Part shown: positions 42,577 through 48,545 of the stretch, in pieces | Numbering within the stretch: position 1 is the first letter of the stretch | How the letters are laid out: each line of letters opens with the position of its first letter | Origin: a virus | DNA length: 48,545 nucleotides | Strand: one strand, 5' to 3' | IMG/VR virus record: IMGVR_UViG_3300044949_002262 | Span: 1-48,545 of that record | The notes under the pieces: generated by a model | Seen by the model: the letters and a program-made list of their open reading frames with translations, nothing else | Database searches by the model: none | Told to the model about the DNA's origin: nothing | Made by a program: the position numbers and the translations under genes

Positions 42577-43749
42577 GTGCCTGTAACTAATGCCGACTGC
42601 GGGGTATGGAGCCTCGACGAGGTCTACCTGAAGATCAGCGCCAACAAGTGGGTGTGCTACAGTCCGGCAAATGATCCAGGTTCACTATGGGCTTGGGGTA
42701 CAGGTTATGGTGGGCAACTCGGTAACAACACTACAGGCAAAGTGTCCTCTCCGATACAAGTACCCGGTATCTCATGGATGGAAATTTCAGCTGGTGGTAA
42801 CCATTCCCTAGCCAGAAAATCAGATAGGACTCTGTGGTCATGGGGATATAACCAATTTGGCATCCTCGGTGACAATACGTTGGTCAATAGATCCTCTCCG
42901 ATACAGGTACCAGGTACCTCATGGGTCGAGGTAGCAGCTGGCATGTCCCTTTCCCTAGCTCGCAAGTCAGATGGGACTCTGTGGTCATGGGGGTATAATG
43001 GTAATGGTCGTCTTGGACTTAATACCTCAGCTGCCTATCCGGCGGACAGTAGGTCCTCACCGACACAAATACCGGGTACCTCATGGTCTGATATTGCGAC
43101 CTCGGGTATAGTCTCACTAGCTAGAAAGACAGATGGAACTCTATGGTCTTGGGGGTATAATGTTCTCGGGCAGCTTGGTTTAAATGATAGAGTCCAAAGA
43201 TCATCACCGACACAAATACCAGGTACCTCATGGGTGGAAATGTCTCCTGCTGGTGGTGCGGGAACCGGTCCCGTCTTAGCTCGCAAGTCAGATGGGACTC
43301 TATGGTCCTGGGGATATAATGGTAATGGGCAACTTGGTTTAAATGATAGAGTCGATAGGTCCTCTCCGGTACAAGTACCAGGTACCTCATGGGTTGAGGT
43401 GTCGACAAAAAACTATGTTTCTGTAGCTCGCAAGTCCGATAACACCTTATGGGTCTGGGGTAGAAACTTTAATGGAGAACTTGGTTTAAATGATAGAGTC
43501 CTAAGATCATCACCGACACAAATACCAGGTACATCCTGGATTGAGGTGTCTGCTGGTGGGGTCGGACTAGATCCTTTTACCCTAGCGCGTAAATCGGATG
43601 GGACCTTATGGTCTTGGGGTAGAAATAGATTTGCAGAACTCGGTGACAACACCGGAATCACTAGGTCCTCACCGGTACAGGTACCAGGTACCCAATGGCT
43701 TGATATATCAGCTGGTGTTCAAAATGCCCTGGCCCGCAAGTCAGTTTAA
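42577..43749 (+). CDS. RCC1-type seven-bladed beta-propeller adhesin 2, 390 aa
   Basis: GTG start at 42577, preceded by GAAGGGGG and 1 nt after the previous stop. N-terminal anchor GVWSLDEVYLKISANKWVCY, then seven blades LWSWGYN, GQLGLNDRV, RSSPTQIPGTSWVEVSAGG, LARKSDGT. Blades 3, 4 and 6 carry small insertions in the outer loop (ADSRSSPT; PAGGAGTGPVLA; GGVGLDPFTLA). 23 Trp. Paralogue of the propellers at 40673 and 46729. Confidence 0.85.
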   Translation: MPVTNADCGVWSLDEVYLKISANKWVCYSPANDPGSLWAWGTGYGGQLGNNTTGKVSSPIQVPGISWMEISAGGNHSLARKSDRTLWSWGYNQFGILGDNTLVNRSSPIQVPGTSWVEVAAGMSLSLARKSDGTLWSWGYNGNGRLGLNTSAAYPADSRSSPTQIPGTSWSDIATSGIVSLARKTDGTLWSWGYNVLGQLGLNDRVQRSSPTQIPGTSWVEMSPAGGAGTGPVLARKSDGTLWSWGYNGNGQLGLNDRVDRSSPVQVPGTSWVEVSTKNYVSVARKSDNTLWVWGRNFNGELGLNDRVLRSSPTQIPGTSWIEVSAGGVGLDPFTLARKSDGTLWSWGRNRFAELGDNTGITRSSPVQVPGTQWLDISAGVQNALARKSV

Positions 43750-43761
43750 CGTAGGAAACAA

Positions 43762-43820
43762 GTAAGATGAGATACCTTAAGCTCATTCCCAATAAGTAAC
43801 TAAAACACTTAAGGTCTTAC
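43762..43820 (+). other. Stem-loop after propeller 2
   Basis: ACCTTAAG (43774-43781) pairs with CTTAAGGT (43808-43815). Flanking GTAAG (43762-43766) pairs with CTTAC (43816-43820) across a bulge. No T tract follows, so it is not a clear terminator. It separates the propeller from the oxygenase genes. Confidence 0.55.
43767..43799 (+). pseudogene. Truncated remnant of the MRYFK accessory gene
   Basis: An 11-codon frame MRYLKLIPNK-stop directly follows propeller 2, in the same relative place that the full 240-aa gene follows propeller 1. The start MRYxK and its DNA (ATGAGATAC, then TTAAG or TCAAG) match. It looks like a decayed duplicate of the propeller-accessory unit. Confidence 0.5.
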
Positions 43821-43823
43821 ATC

Positions 43824-44390
43824 ATGCTTGAATATGTGACTATAAAGCGAGACTTTATCCCGCAACACATTGTAACGCACCTGCTTGCTCTGACTGACTC
43901 GGTGGCTTATCCGACCTCAACAGGTCACGGATCCACCGAGTCAGTCAACGCAGAGTATAGGAACACGGGTCGACACAAGATCCCGCCGCAGACACTCATA
44001 GATATAGAGTCGACTGCAAAGCATATCCACGAGACTCTGCTTGCACCAAAGCACCGGACTACACTTAAGTCCGTAGAGGAGCCTCAACTGCTATCGTATG
44101 GACCTGGCGGCAAGTACGACCCACACAATGACTCGGAAGACTTTGTCAACAACAAGCTGACCAGGGTAGTCCCCAGAGACTGGACTATGATCTGGTATCT
44201 GAACGACGACTACGAGGGCGGCAAGCTAGACTTCTGCAGGCTCGGGATCACGTTCAACCCCAAGGCGGGAGACATGATCATATTCCCGTCCTATGCAGAG
44301 TTCGAGCATGCAGTGACGCCGGTTACTCGAGGTGTCCGCAAGTGCCTAGTGACATGGATTGAAACAGACAGGAGAGTGTATGAGCGCTGA
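43824..44390 (+). CDS. 2OG-Fe(II) oxygenase (prolyl-4-hydroxylase-like) 1, 188 aa
   Basis: Iron ligands HND (H101, D103) in GKYDPHNDSE and H162 in EFEHAVTPVTRGVRK, with R172 at the +10 position for 2-oxoglutarate. WYLNDDYEGGKLDF and PKAGDMIIFPS are the usual strands of the double-stranded beta-helix. Expected reaction: hydroxylation of a protein side chain with O2 and 2OG. The substrate is unknown; nearby propellers and Pro-rich virion protein are candidates (inference). First of three such genes in a row. Confidence 0.9.
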   Translation: MLEYVTIKRDFIPQHIVTHLLALTDSVAYPTSTGHGSTESVNAEYRNTGRHKIPPQTLIDIESTAKHIHETLLAPKHRTTLKSVEEPQLLSYGPGGKYDPHNDSEDFVNNKLTRVVPRDWTMIWYLNDDYEGGKLDFCRLGITFNPKAGDMIIFPSYAEFEHAVTPVTRGVRKCLVTWIETDRRVYER

Positions 44391-44958
44391 GTATGAGCAA
44401 GAGGGCTTCGTGATCATCAGGAACTTCATCCCTGACTTTATGGCCGCCTTCTTTCGCGAGCACATGAACACCCTGCGCATAGCGGGTAAGATGACAGACG
44501 GCGATCCGCAGGTCGGGAAGAGTCACTGCGTGTATGGAGACCCAGCGCTCGACACGTTCATGCTTATGTCAGCTCCGATGCTAGCTAGAGCGACCGGTCG
44601 ACCACTGCTACCGACATACACCTACGCCAGGATCTACGAGAGAGGCGCTGAGTTGCTTCCCCACGTGGATAGGCCAGAATGCGAGCACTCGATGACCATA
44701 AGCTTCGGCGGAGACTACGACGAGCTCTGGCCCATATGGCTCATGGATCCAGAGAAGAAGGTGCCTCAGATGGCGGCTCTCCATCCTGGCGACGCGGTGA
44801 TCTACAAGGGCACGAAGCTCCATCACTGGCGTGACGAGTTCTTAGGTAGGACTCAGTACCAAGCGTTTATGCACTTTGTGGAAGAAGGCGGTCAGTACGG
44901 AGACAGGCTCTTTGATGGAAGGCCATATATAGGTATGTCAGCCGACACGAAGAAGTGA
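44380..44958 (+). CDS. 2OG-Fe(II) oxygenase-like protein 2, 192 aa
   Basis: Start at 44380 (MSAEYEQEGFVIIRNFIPDF) with GGAGAG upstream, overlapping the previous gene by 11 nt. HVD (H95, D97) in LLPHVDRPECEHSMTISF; ALHPGDAVIYKGTKLHHWRD gives H148/H149; R157 (GRTQYQAFMHFV) is the likely 2OG-binding residue. The lineage differs from oxygenase 1: the fold resembles the phage group with a GTKLHHW motif rather than classical P4H. Substrate unknown. Confidence 0.85.
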   Translation: MSAEYEQEGFVIIRNFIPDFMAAFFREHMNTLRIAGKMTDGDPQVGKSHCVYGDPALDTFMLMSAPMLARATGRPLLPTYTYARIYERGAELLPHVDRPECEHSMTISFGGDYDELWPIWLMDPEKKVPQMAALHPGDAVIYKGTKLHHWRDEFLGRTQYQAFMHFVEEGGQYGDRLFDGRPYIGMSADTKK

Positions 44959-44973
44959 AGGATATCCTATACC

Positions 44974-45564
44974 ATGAGCTACACCGACTACGTCGTGTTC
45001 AATCCTAAAGTAGAGCAAGTAGCGACCGACATCCTGCAGATAGAGTTCTGGAAGCCAGAGTTCTGCAGGATCCTGACCGAAGCCGCTGACTCCATCAACC
45101 AGTACGAGAGCAGACCCAACGATCCAGTCCCGGGTCAGGAGCTCAGGATCGACAAGATCAGTCCGGAGCTCTACAGGTCATTCTGCATGCACTGGAAGCA
45201 GACCGTTCAGCCGGTACTAGAGGACTTCTACAAGATGCCGTCTAGCATGTGGTTCAGCGGCTGGAAGGTGCCGTTCATCATCAAGTACACGCCGACTACG
45301 CAGAGGGAGTTGCCGGTGCACTGGGATGACTCTATGGTGACAGGCACCGTGAAGCTGAATGACGAGCACGACGGCGGAGAGCTAGAGTTTCCGAGGTACG
45401 GCTTTACCAACAAGAAGTCACCAGTCGGATCCATGCTGGTGTGGCCCAGTGGTCTGCAGCACATCCACAGGTCAACGCCTGTCACCAGAGGCACGAAGTA
45501 CTCTCTAGTGGCATGGACAAAGACGTCCCCTCAGCAGGATGGTCTGAACTATGGTAGCGTTTGA
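44974..45564 (+). CDS. 2OG-Fe(II) oxygenase 3, 196 aa
   Basis: VHWDDS supplies H116 and D118. HDGGELEFPRYGF and SMLVWPSGLQHIHRSTPVTR supply H165; R172 or K175 would hold 2OG, and a Lys at the usual +10 Arg position is a variation. Similar to P4H/PLOD-like phage enzymes. It overlaps the glycosyltransferase gene by 14 nt, which argues that hydroxylation and glycosylation are linked. Confidence 0.85.
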   Translation: MSYTDYVVFNPKVEQVATDILQIEFWKPEFCRILTEAADSINQYESRPNDPVPGQELRIDKISPELYRSFCMHWKQTVQPVLEDFYKMPSSMWFSGWKVPFIIKYTPTTQRELPVHWDDSMVTGTVKLNDEHDGGELEFPRYGFTNKKSPVGSMLVWPSGLQHIHRSTPVTRGTKYSLVAWTKTSPQQDGLNYGSV

Positions 45565-46744
45565 CCAGGCAAAGGAGCTGTTTGACAAGAGAGAATACCT
45601 AGCTTCACTTGAGTTCATGGCGGCCGTGCACGTACACGAGAGAGACAGCACCGTCAGGCGGGCGCTCAAGCTCAACATGGCTAAGTGCTTCTATCAGCTG
45701 CGTCGACCTGACCTTGCCGAAGGGCTCATCAGAAACCTCGACTACGGATCCGACGATCCTATGGCTCAGATAGACCTGTCACTGTACCTGAACTGGCAGG
45801 GAAAGCACGACGAGTCGTTTCAGATCCTCCAGTCACTCCCGCAGGACATTCCCGCAGTCAAGTTCAACCTGGGCTGGCACCTGGTCAGACAGGGCAAGTT
45901 CCTGGAGGGCTTTGATCTGATGAACACCGGTCGAGAGATCAACGTGTTCGGAAGCATCCACAGAGACGCCAGGGTGGATCCAAGGAAGATCAGAGCTCCG
46001 ACCAAGAGAGACAGGACTGCGGTCTACATGGAGGGAGGTCACGGCGACTGCCTGATCTTTGCCAGATGGCTTCCGCTGCTCGAGCGCGAGTCTGACTCTC
46101 TGGTGGTATACTGCCCCAAGTCGATGGTAGACTTGATCCGTGGCATGGGTCACCTAGCGTCAGCTGAAAAGAACTTTGATCCTAACCAGTTCGACTGCGT
46201 GGTTCCGTCCATGGCGATCCCGTCTCTGCTCAGACTCGATGATCCATTTGAGGAAGTGGACAGGCCTGACTATATACAAGTCAACGTCGAGGATCCCACG
46301 CTGAAGTTCAAGCCTGGATTCAAGATCGGCGTGAAGTGGGCGGGCAACCCAGAGTTCGAGCACGAGCAGTTTAGGCAGGTTCCGGTGGAGAACTTCGAGT
46401 CACTAGCTAGCGTCGGTGACCTCTACGACTTCCAGATAGAGAGCCATGCGGTCAGAGGATCCACGTGGATCGGCAATCGGATAAATAGCTGGTTGGACAC
46501 ATACTGCATTATGAGAGAGATGGATCTAGTCGTATCTAGCTGCACGTCGGTGGCGCACCTAGCCGCTGGGATGGGCAAGGGATTGGCCGTACTGACTCCG
46601 CTGGTTCCTTACTTCGTGTGGGAGGGAAAGCCCTGGTACGGTTCGAACGTCCTAGAGCTGCGGCAGAGAGTAGACGGATCCTGGGGTGACGTGTCAGAAG
46701 AGATCAGAAGTAGGATGGACTCAGGGACATGTCAGGTACCGTAG
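45551..46744 (+). CDS. TPR-containing glycosyltransferase (GT9/ADP-heptose-transferase-like), 397 aa
   Basis: Residues 1-115 are TPR-like helical hairpins (AKCFYQLRRPDLAEGLI, NLGWHLVRQGKFLEGFDL). From about 155 a GT-B domain: EGGHGDCLIFARWLPLL (GxGD motif), GVKWAGNPEFEHEQFRQVP (about 258-276) and SSCTSVAHLAAGMGKGLAVL (about 328-347), as in TPR-glycosyltransferases related to heptosyltransferases. Likely transfers a sugar to a protein or glycan held by the TPR groove. Neighbours suggest the hydroxylated virion adhesin as acceptor (inference). Confidence 0.8.
   Translation: MVAFDQAKELFDKREYLASLEFMAAVHVHERDSTVRRALKLNMAKCFYQLRRPDLAEGLIRNLDYGSDDPMAQIDLSLYLNWQGKHDESFQILQSLPQDIPAVKFNLGWHLVRQGKFLEGFDLMNTGREINVFGSIHRDARVDPRKIRAPTKRDRTAVYMEGGHGDCLIFARWLPLLERESDSLVVYCPKSMVDLIRGMGHLASAEKNFDPNQFDCVVPSMAIPSLLRLDDPFEEVDRPDYIQVNVEDPTLKFKPGFKIGVKWAGNPEFEHEQFRQVPVENFESLASVGDLYDFQIESHAVRGSTWIGNRINSWLDTYCIMREMDLVVSSCTSVAHLAAGMGKGLAVLTPLVPYFVWEGKPWYGSNVLELRQRVDGSWGDVSEEIRSRMDSGTCQVP
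46480..46487 (+). promoter_or_regulatory. Possible late promoter, GATAAATA, upstream of propeller 3
   Basis: GATAAATA inside the glycosyltransferase gene, 242 nt before propeller 3. One mismatch to the late box. Confidence 0.25.
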
Positions 46745-47865
46745 AGACAAACGTATTCACGCTGAACAAGCTCTATCAGCTGGTAGTTGATGGGCAGGTA
46801 ATTTATAGTAGCTCCAATAGTAACGTAACGGAATTGTGGTCCTGGGGCTGTAATTACGCCGGTGCATTAGGTGTTGGCATTACAAATGACAGATCATCCC
46901 CGACACAGATACCTGGTACTCAGTGGACTGCAATCCAAGGTAAAGGAAGTGCACGTGCAGCTCGTAAATCCGATAATACACTGTGGATTTGGGGGTGTGG
47001 TGCCTTTGGTCAGATCGGCGATAATACAGTAGTTCAAAGATCATCACCAATTCAAATACCGGGTACTCAGTGGGCTGAGATCTCTAGTACAGTTAATAGT
47101 AATGCAGCTCGTAAATCAGATGGAACCCTGTGGACATGGGGTTCTGGCTCATCAGGTCGGTTGGGCATCAACAATACTGAAAACAGATCGTCTCCCGTAC
47201 AAGTACCGGGTACTCAGTGGTCTAGGATTTTTCGCGGAAGCGCCGGTGGTTTTGCAGCTTTTAAAAGCGATAATACCTTGTGGGTTTGGGGTGATAACAC
47301 GCGGGGACAGTTGGGTCAAGGAAATGTCATAGCAAGATCATCACCAATTCAAATACCGGGTACTCAGTGGGTCGACTATTCTGGTGATAAGGTCGATGGC
47401 CATGCAATGGCGCGTAAATCAGATGGGACCCTGTGGACATGGGGCTTTAACATTGCTGGGCAGTTAGGTAACAGTTATACCACTGACAGATCTTCGCCCG
47501 TACAGATATCAGGCACACAATGGACCGACATCTCGGCTGGTGCAAGATTTAGTCTAGCTCGTAAATCAGATGGAACACTGTGGTCTTGGGGCCTTAATGA
47601 TGACGGCCGTCTCGGTCATAACACTACCATTAGTGTATGCGCTCCTACTCAGGTGCCTGGTAACCAGTGGTCAGGAATTTCAGGGGGATATAGGTCAAGC
47701 GGTGCACTTAAGACGGATGGAACTTTATGGGCTTGGGGAGATAATTATTTTGGCAATGTAGACATATCTAGAATAAATAGATCTTCGCCGGTTCAGGTAC
47801 CTGGAACTCAGTGGACCGAATTTGCAGTTGATGGACGCTCATTTTTGGCTCGCAAATTTGCTTAA
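46729..47865 (+). CDS. RCC1-type seven-bladed beta-propeller adhesin 3, 378 aa
   Basis: Anchor FTLNKLYQLVVDGQVIYSSS then seven blades (LWSWGCNYAGALG, LWIWGCGAFGQIG ... LWAWGDNYFGNVD) with RSSPxQIPGTQW. 21 Trp. The most divergent of the three, with AT-rich synonymous positions (CGTAAATCAGAT), unlike neighbouring genes, so it probably has a separate history. Starts inside the glycosyltransferase end (16-nt overlap). The stop lies in TAATAATTA, as in propeller 1. Confidence 0.85.
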   Translation: MSGTVETNVFTLNKLYQLVVDGQVIYSSSNSNVTELWSWGCNYAGALGVGITNDRSSPTQIPGTQWTAIQGKGSARAARKSDNTLWIWGCGAFGQIGDNTVVQRSSPIQIPGTQWAEISSTVNSNAARKSDGTLWTWGSGSSGRLGINNTENRSSPVQVPGTQWSRIFRGSAGGFAAFKSDNTLWVWGDNTRGQLGQGNVIARSSPIQIPGTQWVDYSGDKVDGHAMARKSDGTLWTWGFNIAGQLGNSYTTDRSSPVQISGTQWTDISAGARFSLARKSDGTLWSWGLNDDGRLGHNTTISVCAPTQVPGNQWSGISGGYRSSGALKTDGTLWAWGDNYFGNVDISRINRSSPVQVPGTQWTEFAVDGRSFLARKFA

Positions 47866-47897
47866 TAATTAAAACTTGAAAGGGTGTGCACCATATC

Positions 47898-48545
47898 ATG
47901 AAAGCAGTGAACTTCTGCATCGGACTACCTCGTTCTGGATCTACGGTTCTGATGAATATCCTTCAGCAGAACCCAAAGATTTACACCACCGGAACATGTC
48001 CACTACCCTATGTGACCGAAGCCGTCAAAGCTCAGTCGACGTCGGTGTCAGAGTTCATAGCCATGCCGCAGGACACCGCCGCTGAAGCGGTCAAGGGCTT
48101 CATCCGCGGCGGCATTGACGGCTGGTTCTCCACGCTGACTGACAAGCCCGTGGTCATCAGCAAGTCTAGGACTTGGGATACACACATCAATACCCTGTTC
48201 ACGATCTACGATGATCCCAAGTTCATAGTATGCCTCAGGGACCTCAGAGACATCATAGCGTCGTTCGAAAAGCTACTGTTCAAGAACACGCACATACATA
48301 TGGGATCCAGAGATGATCCCTTCCACATGCTACCCGTGTCAAAGCGAGTAGAGCTTTACTGCACCGACGTTGGCGGAAACATGGGTAGACCTCTCATGTT
48401 TCTCAGGCACGTGTTCGAGTGGATGCAGAAGAGGCCCAACAACTTCTTCATTGCTCGTTGGGAAGACTTCAGCAAGGAGCCAGTCAGGTCACTTAGGTCC
48501 ATGTACCAGTGGCTAGGCATGGACAACTATGAGCACGACATGAAC
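47898..48545 (+). CDS. Sulfotransferase (partial, runs off right edge)
   Basis: Starts MKAVNFCIGLPRSGSTVLMN: GLPRSGSTVL is the 5-prime-phosphosulfate loop of PAPS-dependent sulfotransferases. VCLRDLRDIIASFEKLL (about residues 110-126) is the 3-prime-phosphate motif with Arg and Ser. WEDFSKEPVRSLRSMYQWLG is the C-terminal family region. 216 residues visible. Transfers sulfate from PAPS to a hydroxyl of a sugar or Tyr. Last gene of the modification cassette in this window. Confidence 0.85.
   Translation, partial: MKAVNFCIGLPRSGSTVLMNILQQNPKIYTTGTCPLPYVTEAVKAQSTSVSEFIAMPQDTAAEAVKGFIRGGIDGWFSTLTDKPVVISKSRTWDTHINTLFTIYDDPKFIVCLRDLRDIIASFEKLLFKNTHIHMGSRDDPFHMLPVSKRVELYCTDVGGNMGRPLMFLRHVFEWMQKRPNNFFIARWEDFSKEPVRSLRSMYQWLGMDNYEHDMN

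Overview
The window is part of the genome of a T4-like contractile-tailed phage (a myovirus). A T4-type replication/late-transcription block (genes 33-59-32) and an almost complete T4-type baseplate set (26, 54-like, 4, 48, 53, 27-like, 5, 25, 6, 7, 8) are recognisable from protein motifs and gene order. DUF4815, a GTA-type holin, a gp32 without zinc ligands and several 2OG-Fe(II) oxygenases recall aquatic T4-like phages (cyanophage or alphaproteobacterial-phage relatives). No photosynthesis or host-diagnostic gene is present, so the host cannot be named.

Layout. 1-3664 (minus strand): a tightly packed accessory operon with ATGA-type overlaps. It holds a metallophosphoesterase, a HCX5R phosphatase, a zinc-ribbon protein, a dCMP-deaminase-like protein, an AAA ATPase and small unknowns, driven by sigma70-like promoters. 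3610-3989: a gene-free region between divergent promoters with direct and inverted repeats, a candidate origin or control region. 4008-9657 (plus): small early genes, a DUF932 protein, three tRNAs (Arg-UCU, Trp-CCA, Ile2-CAU) with a structured RNA between two of them, then gp33 and gp59. 9638-10670: gp32 under a combined early/late promoter, ended by a strong terminator.

10704-19037 (minus): a late tail operon. From its promoter end it reads gp4, a gp2-like candidate, a gp54-like tube protein, gp26 with a candidate programmed -1 frameshift into a second ORF, a holin, and two very large virion proteins carrying a muramidase-like domain and an M15 peptidase domain. A pair of divergent late promoters lies at 19055-19082. 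19096-40673 (plus): gp48, gp53, a gp27-like hub, gp5 split into hub and needle, gp25, gp6, gp7, a giant gp8, a 2051-residue DUF4815 protein, a coiled-coil linker and a fibre.

40673-48545 (plus): the most unusual part. Three paralogous seven-bladed RCC1-type beta-propellers (likely adhesins) are interleaved with three 2OG-Fe(II) hydroxylases, a TPR-glycosyltransferase and a sulfotransferase cut by the window edge. I read this as an adhesin plus adhesin-modification cassette: propellers bind the host surface, and the enzymes may decorate the virion proteins or the host surface glycans. The phage-encoded tRNA-Trp fits the extreme tryptophan content of the propellers. tRNA-Arg(UCU) and tRNA-Ile2(CAU) fit the AGR/AUA-rich codon use of the virion genes.
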